Assembly (NCBI GenBank): GCA_019348445.1
Contig: JAHWJK010000106.1
Span: forward strand, 1-5,432
Direction of reading: 5' to 3'
From: Actinomycetota bacterium
GTDB lineage: Bacteria > Actinomycetota > CADDZG01 > WHSQ01
Length of the DNA stretch: 5,432 nt
Shown: positions 1-5,432 of the stretch, piece by piece
How the letters are laid out: the number at the start of each line of letters is the position of its first letter
Numbering within the stretch: the stretch's first letter is position 1
The notes under the pieces: generated by a model
Told to the model about the DNA's origin: nothing
What the model saw: only the letters and a program-made list of their open reading frames with translations
Databases searched by the model: none
Position numbers and translations under genes: made by a program

Positions 1-245
1 TGGACGACGAGGTTCTTCTTGTCGTTGGTGAAGATCACCTTGAGCAGGTCGGCGAACGAGGACGCGTCGGTGCCGGCGTCGAAGTCCCCGAAGCTGCCGT
101 CGCCTGTGCCCTGATCGTTGATGAAGTTGGCGTCGTTTGCAGGATCCTCGATGCTCGGCTTGGGAGCTGCCGTCGCGCCTAGAGGTGCCAGTGCCAGTGC
201 GGCGGTCACGCCCGCCGCAACCATTATCGAGATAGAACGCTTCAT
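1..245 (-). CDS. Secreted protein with signal peptide, N-terminal part only
   Basis: The reading frame opens with ATG at 245 and continues without a stop off the left edge, giving 81 full codons. The start is well supported: GAGGAGG lies five bases upstream. Residues 1-3 are MKR, followed by a hydrophobic stretch to about residue 22 and the small-residue end GATAAPKP, so a Sec-type signal peptide cut near residue 26 or 27 is expected. The mature part begins with an Asp/Gly/Asn-rich segment (DPANDANFINDQGTGDGS at 34-51), then FADLLKVIFTNDKKNLVV, which reads like the first strands of a beta-sandwich domain. Such Asp/Gly/Asn-rich starts occur in secreted hypothetical proteins of soil actinobacteria, but I do not recognise a named family. 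Function is unknown; an extracellular or wall-associated role is inferred from the signal peptide only. It is transcribed away from the neighbouring hydrolase gene. Confidence 0.8.
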   Translation of the reverse strand, partial: MKRSISIMVAAGVTAALALAPLGATAAPKPSIEDPANDANFINDQGTGDGSFGDFDAGTDASSFADLLKVIFTNDKKNLVV

Positions 246-250
246 GGTTG

Positions 251-257
251 CCTCCTC
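251..257 (-). promoter_or_regulatory. Ribosome binding site of the secreted protein gene
   Basis: The minus strand reads GAGGAGG here, five bases before the ATG at 245. It is a near-consensus Shine-Dalgarno sequence and fixes the start of the signal-peptide gene. Confidence 0.8.
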
Positions 258-368
258 GCCATCGTGCGAGAGTGCCGTCATCGGTCACCTCGCGCCTTAG
301 AGGAATACGCCGGAGCGGCTGCGTTCCCTGCCGCAAGGGTGAAAACAACGGGTGGCAGGCGCTCGACC

Positions 369-392
369 GCGAGCGGGGCTTGTCGCGCTCGC
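369..392. repeat. Inverted repeat GCGAGCG-N10-CGCTCGC upstream of hydrolase
   Basis: The arms GCGAGCG (369-375) and CGCTCGC (386-392) are perfect reverse complements separated by ten bases. The repeat ends 22 bases before the hydrolase ATG and covers the only -35-like hexamer I can find. It could be an operator for a dimeric repressor or simply a hairpin-forming GC-rich stretch. The arms are all G, C and A/T-poor, so chance occurrence in high-GC DNA is a real possibility. Confidence 0.35.
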
Positions 393-414
393 TGGAGCTT
401 TGTAGCGTCTGGGC

Positions 415-1281
415 ATGGAGCGTTTCGAAGGATTCAAGACTGCATCCGACGGCGCGCGCCTGTTCTCCCGGCGATGGGCGCCCGATGCCGATCCGAAAGG
501 GACCATCGTCCTGGTGCACGGTTTCGCCGAGCATTCAGGTCGCTACGAGAACGTCGCGTCGCGCCTCTGCGCGGCCGGCTACGTTTTGTCCTCCTTCGAT
601 CTTCGAGGGCACGGCAGATCCGCCGGACGACGGGGTGATTGCCGCTTCGAACCCACGCTGCGCGATATCGATGAGCTGCTAACACAAGAAGAAGAACGCG
701 GCCGCGGACTGCCGCTGTTCCTCTACGGGCACAGCCTCGGCGGTCTACTCGTCCTCACCTATGGGATCGAGCGCAAACCGCGGCTCGCGGGGATCGTGGC
801 GTCCGGGCCTGCACTACATACGTCTCTGACGGAACAGCGGTTCAAGGTCTTGATCTCCCGCGCCCTCGGCGGAGTGATTCCGTCGGTATCGCTCCCTGCG
901 GGACTGGATGCAGCTCTGCTGTCGCGCGATCCCGCGGTCGTCGAGGACTACAGGAGCGATCCACTGGTGCACAAGCGCGCGTCGTTCGGGTTCGCCAGGG
1001 ATGCGCTGGGTGCGATGGACCGGGTCCTCGCGGAGGTGTGCAACCTCCCCGTTCCCTTGCTCGTCATCCACGGGGGAGCGGATCGCGTCAACTATGTGAC
1101 CGGCAGCGAGGTCGTCGCCAGAGAGTTAGGCGACCGCTGCACGTTGCGGGTTTACGACGAGATCCTGCATCAGCCGCACACCGACCCCGACACCGAAACG
1201 GTCCTAGACGAGGTCATCGCATGGCTGGACGAGCGCGTCGCGGCCCCCGCTGACGACCGAACGAGACCCGAATACGCCTGA
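415..1281 (+). CDS. Alpha/beta hydrolase, monoacylglycerol lipase-like (lysophospholipase family)
   Basis: This is a complete 288-residue serine hydrolase of the Hydrolase_4/monoacylglycerol lipase type; such enzymes cleave ester bonds of monoglycerides, lysophospholipids or related acyl esters. The family signatures appear in order. HGFAEHSGRY at 35-44 supplies the oxyanion-hole strand and loop, FDLRGHGRSAGRRG spans 61-74, and GHSLGG at 105-110 is the nucleophile elbow with Ser107. Asp223 in HGGADRVN and His252 in LHQPH complete the triad. The HxxH spacing at 252-255 matches what I recall of the human enzyme. The variable segment at roughly 135-200 corresponds to the cap that sets substrate choice, so the true substrate cannot be read. 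No signal peptide or membrane helix is seen, so it should be cytoplasmic. The ATG start fits the family N-terminus, but no Shine-Dalgarno sequence sits at usual spacing (nearest GGAG at 394-397). The next gene follows on the same strand after 57 bases and may be co-transcribed. Confidence 0.92.
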   Translation: MERFEGFKTASDGARLFSRRWAPDADPKGTIVLVHGFAEHSGRYENVASRLCAAGYVLSSFDLRGHGRSAGRRGDCRFEPTLRDIDELLTQEEERGRGLPLFLYGHSLGGLLVLTYGIERKPRLAGIVASGPALHTSLTEQRFKVLISRALGGVIPSVSLPAGLDAALLSRDPAVVEDYRSDPLVHKRASFGFARDALGAMDRVLAEVCNLPVPLLVIHGGADRVNYVTGSEVVARELGDRCTLRVYDEILHQPHTDPDTETVLDEVIAWLDERVAAPADDRTRPEYA

Positions 1282-1302
1282 TCGGTCGGAGGGATCTCAC
1301 TT

Positions 1303-1320
1303 CGCCCGAGTGGTCGGGTG
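1303..1320 (+). other. Short hairpin between hydrolase and PG-binding gene
   Basis: CGCCCGA (1303-1309) can pair with TCGGGTG (1314-1320) around a GTGG loop, a seven-base-pair stem with one G-T pair. No T-run follows, so it is not a standard intrinsic terminator. It buries the GTG at 1318, which argues mildly for the downstream GTG at 1339 as the start of the next gene, and it could modulate expression between the two genes. Confidence 0.3.
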
Positions 1321-1338
1321 CCGGGTGAGAATCTGGGT

Positions 1339-1890
1339 GTGAACCTTTCACCGCGGGCGAAGATCCTCGTGAGTCTCGGCGTATTCGTCGCCGTCGTCGT
1401 GTGGATCGTTCTGCTCGACTATGGGATCAACGCGGGCCGGATCCACTACGGCGTTCACGTCGGTGGCGTCGACGTCGGCGGCATGACACTCGAGGAAGCC
1501 CAAGATGTGCTGCAGCAGCACGGCGAGAAGCTCCGGAACGAACCGGTCGTGCTGTCTGCCGAAGGGATGAACTGCAGCTTCGTGCCGGATGACGTCGGGT
1601 GGCGTCCCCGCCCGAAGAGAACGGCTCAGATCGCTCGCTCGGTGGGGTTCAGGGGCGGCTTAACGACCGACCTCCGTGACCGGATCAAGGCGTGGTTCAC
1701 CGGCGTCGAGGTCGAGTGGGCGGGTAGCCCGAAGTCCACGAAGACGAAGCCCCTGATCGACGATTGCGAGAGACAGGCCGAAGCTCTTCACCTCGTATTG
1801 GATCGAGCCGAGTTGCGACGGCTCGTCACCGACGCGATCGTGACGTGGCCGCGGCGTGTCTTCCAGGTGCCGGTCGCGACCGCGGGCTAG
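1339..1890 (+). CDS. Membrane-anchored PG_binding_4-like domain protein, lacking VanW domain
   Basis: From GTG at 1339 the protein has 183 residues. After a short basic N-terminus (MNLSPRAK) a hydrophobic helix spans about 8-27, leaving the rest outside the membrane. Residues 37-54 contain YGVHVGGVDVGGMTLEEA, the hallmark opening of the putative peptidoglycan-binding domain (PG_binding_4) found in VanW and some L,D-transpeptidase proteins. The following FVPDDVGWRPRPKRTAQIARSVGFRGG also fits that domain, which ends near 127. Residues 128-183 look like the start of a second repeat-like segment and then stop. No catalytic VanW or YkuD domain follows, and only the convergent kinase gene lies downstream, so this is a natural short form or an old truncation. 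GTG at 1318 in the same frame would add seven residues. I prefer 1339 because GGTGA precedes it at 1324-1328 and a hairpin covers 1318, but this is not settled. A cell-wall binding role is inferred from the domain. Confidence 0.75.
   Translation: MNLSPRAKILVSLGVFVAVVVWIVLLDYGINAGRIHYGVHVGGVDVGGMTLEEAQDVLQQHGEKLRNEPVVLSAEGMNCSFVPDDVGWRPRPKRTAQIARSVGFRGGLTTDLRDRIKAWFTGVEVEWAGSPKSTKTKPLIDDCERQAEALHLVLDRAELRRLVTDAIVTWPRRVFQVPVATAG
1887..1890. other. CTAG palindrome shared by two convergent stop codons
   Basis: The plus-strand gene ends with TAG at 1888-1890 and the minus-strand kinase ends with TAG read from 1889 to 1887. The palindrome CTAG therefore gives both genes their stops, and the reading frames overlap by three bases plus one. 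There is no space between them for an intergenic terminator, so transcripts of each gene must run into the other. Confidence 0.9.
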
Positions 1891-3170
1891 GGGGTGGACG
1901 TCGGCTCCGGGGCGGCGCCTTCGGTGGGTTCGGACGTCGGCTCGGGACTCGGTTCTTGGACGATCTTCTCCTCGTCGTCATCTCCGGTGTCGGACTGTCG
2001 GGCCGCGCTCTTGTCCGATTCGTCTTGCTCTTCGGCGGATGGCGTCGGCGTCGGGGTCCCGGCAGCACCCGGTTGGCGTTCGGTTTCGACGGTGTCTTCG
2101 CCGTACGCGTTCGTCGGCGTCTCCGATGAGCGTTCTTTCACGTTGACCGAGCCGTTGTCTTCGACATCTGCCACCGCTTGGTCCTCGTTCCGCCCCCCGT
2201 CTCTTCCAAGCGCCATCACACCGAATACGAACAGCCCGAGGAACAGTGCGACGAGGAGCGCCACGGACGCGACACGACGCGTGTTCGGCACTGCCGGTGC
2301 AGCGTCCGGATCGGCGGCGTAAACGGCTGCCGCCGCGGCGACCGGTGATTCGGTCGTGCCGGCAGCGCCCGGATCGAGGGCGGCCGCCAGCTCGGCTCCG
2401 TCGGAGAAACGCGCCTCGGGATCTTTCGCCAGGCACCTCATGACGATCTCATCCAGGATCGGATCAAGCTCTGGTCTGTGGACGCTCGGCGGGTTCGGTT
2501 GTTCCTCGACGTGAGCGATCGCAAGCGCCGTGGCGTTGTCACTATCGAACGGTCGTCTGCCCGTTAGCAGCTCGTAGAGCACGACGCCGAGCGAATAGAC
2601 GTCCGACGGCGGACCTACAGGACGCCCGGATGCCTGCTCCGGAGAAACGTAGTGCGGTGATCCGATCGCGGTTCCCGTCGCAGTCAGCCGTTCTTGGGCA
2701 TCGGTAACCGCGATCCCGAAGTCCGCGAGCTTCGCGGTTCCGTCTTCGCTGAGGAGGATGTTGCCCGGCTTCAGATCACGGTGAACCATCCCGGTGGAAT
2801 GCGCTGCGCCCGCTCCGCGAGCCGCTGCTGCGATCAGCTCGGCCGCTCGCCGCGGGTCGATGGGTGTGCCGGTCACGACGGCGAGCGAGCCGCCGGCGAG
2901 GTACTCCATGACGAGATACGGAAACTCGTCGCCGTGTGCGAAATCGAGGATCCGGACGATGTTTGGGTGCGACAACCGCGCTACCTGCTGTGCCTCGCTG
3001 AAGAATCGGACGAGATATTCCGGGTCCTCCGAGAGGGGCGGCATCAGGCATTTCAGGGCGACCGGGCGTTCCAGTCGGAGGTCGTGGGCGCGCCACACCG
3101 TCGCCATGCCACCCTTGCCCAGAGCTTCCTCGAGCCGGTAGCGGCCCGCGATGACTTCGCCCGCGTTCAT
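1887..3170 (-). CDS. Transmembrane Hanks-type Ser/Thr protein kinase (PknB-like catalytic domain, no PASTA)
   Basis: This is a complete 427-residue kinase that phosphorylates Ser/Thr of cytoplasmic proteins. The catalytic domain (about 10-266) has every key motif: glycine loop GKGGMATV at 18-25, Lys40 in VALK, Glu59 in helix C, HRDLKPGN at 130-137 with catalytic Asp132 and Asn137, DFG at 150-152, SPHYVSPEQ at 171-179, Asp190 in SDVYSLG, and Arg254. Activation-loop Thr163 and Thr165 align with the autophosphorylated TQT threonines of PknB, so autoactivation is likely. An Ala-rich linker precedes RR and one transmembrane helix at about 300-321. The remaining 106 residues should be extracytoplasmic. 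They are low-complexity, rich in Asp, Glu, Pro, Thr and Ser (TPTPTPSAEE, PEPTSEPTE), with no PASTA or other sensor fold. Substrates and ligand are unknown. The ATG at 3170 fits the usual short N-terminus before GRYRLEE, but no Shine-Dalgarno sequence is evident. The gene is divergent from the acylase gene. Confidence 0.96.
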   Translation of the reverse strand: MNAGEVIAGRYRLEEALGKGGMATVWRAHDLRLERPVALKCLMPPLSEDPEYLVRFFSEAQQVARLSHPNIVRILDFAHGDEFPYLVMEYLAGGSLAVVTGTPIDPRRAAELIAAAARGAGAAHSTGMVHRDLKPGNILLSEDGTAKLADFGIAVTDAQERLTATGTAIGSPHYVSPEQASGRPVGPPSDVYSLGVVLYELLTGRRPFDSDNATALAIAHVEEQPNPPSVHRPELDPILDEIVMRCLAKDPEARFSDGAELAAALDPGAAGTTESPVAAAAAVYAADPDAAPAVPNTRRVASVALLVALFLGLFVFGVMALGRDGGRNEDQAVADVEDNGSVNVKERSSETPTNAYGEDTVETERQPGAAGTPTPTPSAEEQDESDKSAARQSDTGDDDEEKIVQEPSPEPTSEPTEGAAPEPTSTP

Positions 3171-3234
3171 AATCGTTGGTGGATTTACCCAGGCTTGCCT
3201 TTCGCAATCACCTGACGACGGAGAGGAGTCGACG
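3171..3234. promoter_or_regulatory. Compact divergent spacer between kinase and acylase genes
   Basis: Only 64 bases separate the two divergent starts, so promoters or operators for both genes must overlap here or lie inside the coding regions. I found no convincing -35/-10 pair on either strand. The only clear element is the acylase ribosome binding site at its right end. Coupled control of the kinase and the acylase is possible from the geometry but is an inference. Confidence 0.4.
3220..3228 (+). promoter_or_regulatory. Ribosome binding site fixing a TTG start
   Basis: GGAGAGGAG ends six bases before TTG at 3235. No ATG or GTG lies in frame between this site and the signal-peptide core, so this strong Shine-Dalgarno sequence decides the unusual TTG start of the acylase. 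Confidence 0.8.
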
Positions 3235-5432
3235 TTGCGTCATCTTCCGGGACCCGCCCGACAGCGGACGACCGCGCGGGTCATCTCGATCGCGCTCGTG
3301 AGCACTCTGGCGCTTTCTATCGTGTGGTCCGGCGTCGGTAGCGCGCAGAGTGCGCCGCCGGCCGTGACCGACGATCTCCGCGGCTTCGCGATCGATCCTC
3401 CCGGCCAGTGCGGCCACGTCGATCAAACGGGAGACGAGTGCGCGCATTACCAGGACCAGCTGGAGATGTACGAGTCGCTCGTTAACGACGCCGACATCAC
3501 CGAGGACGAGCTGTCGAAGTACTTCAAGTCCATGCAGTTCGGCCCGGGGCCGAACATCGGGAGGGAATATCAGCCGACCGATGGCGTCTCGGTCTATCGC
3601 GACGAGGAGTTCGGCGTTCCGCACATCTATGCGGACTCGTTGAACACGGCGAGCTTCGCGCTCGGCTATGTCAGTGCCGAGGATCGGCTGTGGGAGATGG
3701 ACATCTTCCGCCACGCCGCGCGCGGAACCTTGACGGAGTTCATCGGCAACGACTCGGACGACACATATCTCCGGATGGATATCGCGACCCGTCGCGAGGG
3801 CTACACCGAAGAAGAAGTCCAGAAGATGTACGACGATCTCGATAACAAGTTCCCGAATGGCAAGCAGGTGCAAGAAGGACTACAGGCCTATACCGATGGG
3901 ATCAACCAGTACATCAACGAAGCGAAGATCGACCCGAGGAAGCTTCCGTTCGAATACACCGCGACGCAGAACACGCCGCCCGCGTATCCGGAGGAATGGA
4001 AGAACACCGACACCCTCTTCCTCGTCGTGTTGCAACTCCGCGTGTTCGGCGAAACTGCCGGCGACGAGCTGCAGAACGCGGGTCTCTACGCACACCTGAC
4101 GAAAACCTTCGGGAAGAAACTCGGAACGAAGGTCTTCAACGACTTCGCGTTCCAGAACGACCCCAAGGCGACCACGTCGATACATCGTTCGGATGGCAAC
4201 TTCAGGACCCAGCGGCTCGGCAAGCCAAACTGGAAGTCGGTCGCGATCCCCGACGACGCGATCGACGTGGCGGAGAACACCGCACGGGCCGCACGGACGC
4301 AAGAGCAGGTCCTTCGGTCGATCGGTTTCGGGACCGCGCCGATGTCGAACGCGCTCATCGTGTCGCGCGACGAATCGACGACCGGCAATCCGCTACAGAT
4401 CGGCGCGCCGCAGGTCGGGTACGCAACGCCTAGTTTCTTCATGGAGATCGACGTTCACGCTCCGGGGATCGATTTCCGCGGCCCCGCCGTTCCGGGTGCG
4501 TCGGCGCTGATCCCGCTCGGGAGGGGCCGCGACTACTCGTGGACCCTCACGACCGGCTATTCGGACGCTGTCGACACGAGGGCCGAGAAGCTCTGCGAGC
4601 CGGGCGGCAAGGAGCCGACGCTCGAGTCGAATCACTACAAGTACAAAGGCGAATGCAGGGAGATGGAGTCGCGCGAGGAGACCTTCATCGTCAAACCCAC
4701 CGCCGCGAATCCGGGTATGCCCGACGAGGAGACCCGCACGTTCTACAGGACCGTGCACGGTCCTGTGTTCCAGCGAGCGCTGGTGAAGGGAAAGCCGACG
4801 GCGTTCGTGAAGGAGCGCTTCTTCTGGAAGAAGGAGATCGATTCGATCCCGCAGTTCGCGCGGTGGAATCTCGATGTGGACGACATCGACGACTTCGCTC
4901 GCGCCGCGAGGAAGTTCACGATGTCGTTCAACGCGTTCTACGCGGACGCGAACAACATCGGCTACTGGCACGTGGGCCACTACCCGAAGCGCGTCAAGGG
5001 CCAGCATCCGTCACTGCCTACGTGGGGAACGGGGAAGTGGGAATGGAAGGGGCGCCGGTCGTTCTCGAGGCAGCCGCAGATCATCGATCCCGATACCGGG
5101 TGGATCGCGAACTGGAACAACAAGCCCACGGCCGGGTGGCGCAACATGGACAGCACGAAGTGGGGCTCGATCCATAGGGTCGACCTGCTCGACGACAAGA
5201 TGCACGCTCTCCTCGACGGGAGCGGCAAGGCAAACCTGTCCGACCTCGTCGATGTGATCGGCCGGGCGGCGACGCAGGACACGCGCGGTCTCTACCTCGG
5301 TCGGAAGATGGTGAGGTTCGCGCAGAAGAAGAGGGGCGCGTCGGCGCAGTACGCGGACGCGCTCGGCGTCGTCCGTAAGTGGATCTCCACCGGAGCGCAC
5401 CGTCTCAACACCGACGACGACGACACGATGGA
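3235..5432 (+). CDS. Secreted penicillin acylase family protein (Ntn hydrolase precursor), C-terminus missing
   Basis: The frame runs from TTG at 3235 through the right edge, giving 732 codons; perhaps 150-250 more residues are expected. Family members hydrolyse amide-linked acyl groups (beta-lactam side chains, acyl-homoserine lactones, lipopeptides) after self-cleavage into alpha and beta chains. Residues 1-40 are a signal peptide with arginines before a core at 15-31 and cleavage near SAQSA, so the enzyme is exported. A segment with Cys59 and Cys69 precedes the acylase domain, which opens with GVSVYRDEEFGVPHIYADS (117-135) and YVSAEDRLWEMD. The beta chain probably starts at Ser371 in PMSNALIVS. 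Further family marks are a DAVD calcium-loop-like motif (Asp444, Asp447), HGPV at 508-511, Asn566 in FNAFYAD as probable oxyanion residue, NIGYWHVGHYPKR and WNNKP. Cys454 and Cys474 may form a disulfide. The substrate cannot be assigned; true penicillin activity should not be assumed. The residue before Ser371 is Met. Confidence 0.94.
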   Translation, partial: MRHLPGPARQRTTARVISIALVSTLALSIVWSGVGSAQSAPPAVTDDLRGFAIDPPGQCGHVDQTGDECAHYQDQLEMYESLVNDADITEDELSKYFKSMQFGPGPNIGREYQPTDGVSVYRDEEFGVPHIYADSLNTASFALGYVSAEDRLWEMDIFRHAARGTLTEFIGNDSDDTYLRMDIATRREGYTEEEVQKMYDDLDNKFPNGKQVQEGLQAYTDGINQYINEAKIDPRKLPFEYTATQNTPPAYPEEWKNTDTLFLVVLQLRVFGETAGDELQNAGLYAHLTKTFGKKLGTKVFNDFAFQNDPKATTSIHRSDGNFRTQRLGKPNWKSVAIPDDAIDVAENTARAARTQEQVLRSIGFGTAPMSNALIVSRDESTTGNPLQIGAPQVGYATPSFFMEIDVHAPGIDFRGPAVPGASALIPLGRGRDYSWTLTTGYSDAVDTRAEKLCEPGGKEPTLESNHYKYKGECREMESREETFIVKPTAANPGMPDEETRTFYRTVHGPVFQRALVKGKPTAFVKERFFWKKEIDSIPQFARWNLDVDDIDDFARAARKFTMSFNAFYADANNIGYWHVGHYPKRVKGQHPSLPTWGTGKWEWKGRRSFSRQPQIIDPDTGWIANWNNKPTAGWRNMDSTKWGSIHRVDLLDDKMHALLDGSGKANLSDLVDVIGRAATQDTRGLYLGRKMVRFAQKKRGASAQYADALGVVRKWISTGAHRLNTDDDDTM

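Larger units (their letters stand above)
246..414. promoter_or_regulatory. Divergent intergenic region, promoters expected
   Basis: This 169-base stretch separates the divergently transcribed secreted-protein and hydrolase genes, so it should hold a promoter for each. No strong sigma-70-type pair is visible for the leftward gene. For the rightward gene a weak candidate is TTGTCG at 380-385 and TAGCGT at 403-408 with a 17-base spacer. If used, it would start transcription at or within a base or two of the hydrolase ATG. An inverted repeat at 369-392 overlaps that -35 candidate. No convincing small gene is seen here. Confidence 0.4.

Noticed and set aside
118..300. Plus-strand 60-codon frame opposite the secreted protein
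   Set aside because: It runs antisense through the signal peptide region of a gene with a consensus ribosome binding site, and has no support of its own.
1303..1320. Intrinsic terminator after the hydrolase gene
   Set aside because: A seven-pair stem exists, but the sequence after it is CCGGGTGAG with no T-run, so it is not called as a terminator.
1894..2322. Plus-strand Ser/Val/Gly-rich frame opposite the kinase tail
   Set aside because: The low-complexity look is the reverse complement of the Asp/Glu/Pro/Thr-rich kinase tail; it has no start signal or domain.
3171..3210. Minus-strand promoter TTGCGA with TAAATC for the kinase
   Set aside because: The spacing between the two hexamers is about 14 bases, too short for a standard promoter, and both match consensus poorly.
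2694..3215. Plus-strand open frame of 173 codons opposite the kinase
   Set aside because: It overlaps the kinase catalytic domain, whose motifs are intact and unambiguous on the minus strand.
3208..3873. Minus-strand open frame of 221 codons
   Set aside because: It lies antisense to the acylase, whose frame carries clear family motifs across the same bases. Its translation is Arg/Val/Leu-rich with no recognisable domain, typical of a high-GC shadow frame.
4393..5007. Minus-strand open frame of 204 codons
   Set aside because: Antisense to the acylase beta chain, including the HGPV and FNAFYAD regions. Composition is Arg/Val/Glu-heavy with no family match that I can see.
4539..5177. Plus-strand open frame of 212 codons
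   Set aside because: It is a different frame of the same strand within the acylase gene; Arg/Gly-rich composition and no motifs mark it as a shadow.
3235..5432. Assignment of the acylase to penicillin G or AHL substrate
   Set aside because: Family motifs identify the fold and catalytic residues but the side-chain pocket cannot be read reliably from the sequence, and the C-terminus is missing.

Overview
The window is high-GC DNA in which every gene ends or starts close to the next. It most likely comes from an actinomycetote (Gram-positive, high GC). Three things point there: GTG and TTG starts, a membrane-anchored Hanks-type Ser/Thr kinase with a PknB-like activation loop, and a secreted penicillin-acylase-family protein with the N-terminal extension I associate with actinobacterial members. 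The lineage is an inference; no rRNA or other marker gene is present. I see no tRNA, rRNA, CRISPR array, insertion sequence or prophage feature.

Layout from left to right. (1) Minus strand, 1-245: the N-terminal part of a secreted protein with a clear signal peptide, cut by the left edge. (2) 246-414: a divergent intergenic region with a 7-bp-arm inverted repeat. (3) Plus strand, 415-1281: a complete monoacylglycerol-lipase-like alpha/beta hydrolase. (4) Plus strand, 1339-1890 (possibly from 1318): a small protein with one transmembrane segment and a PG_binding_4-like extracytoplasmic domain, without the VanW or L,D-transpeptidase domain that often follows it. (5) Minus strand, 1887-3170: a complete Ser/Thr kinase with one transmembrane helix and a disordered acidic Pro/Thr-rich external tail. 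Its stop codon shares a CTAG palindrome with the stop of gene 4. (6) 3171-3234: a 64-bp divergent spacer. (7) Plus strand, 3235 to the right edge: a penicillin-acylase-family Ntn hydrolase precursor of at least 732 residues with a TTG start, signal peptide, Ser371 as likely N-terminal nucleophile after self-cleavage, and Asn566 as likely oxyanion residue.

Four of the five products are predicted to be exported or to reach across the membrane, so the region looks like a cell-surface neighbourhood. Genes 3 and 4 could be co-transcribed. The kinase is convergent with gene 4 and divergent from the acylase. A shared pathway is not shown by the sequence. The individual families are known, and I do not see a clearly new multi-gene system. 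The points most worth a second look are the stand-alone PG-binding protein beside a PASTA-less kinase, the Met-Ser processing site of the acylase, the overlapping convergent stops, and a possible leaderless start for the hydrolase.
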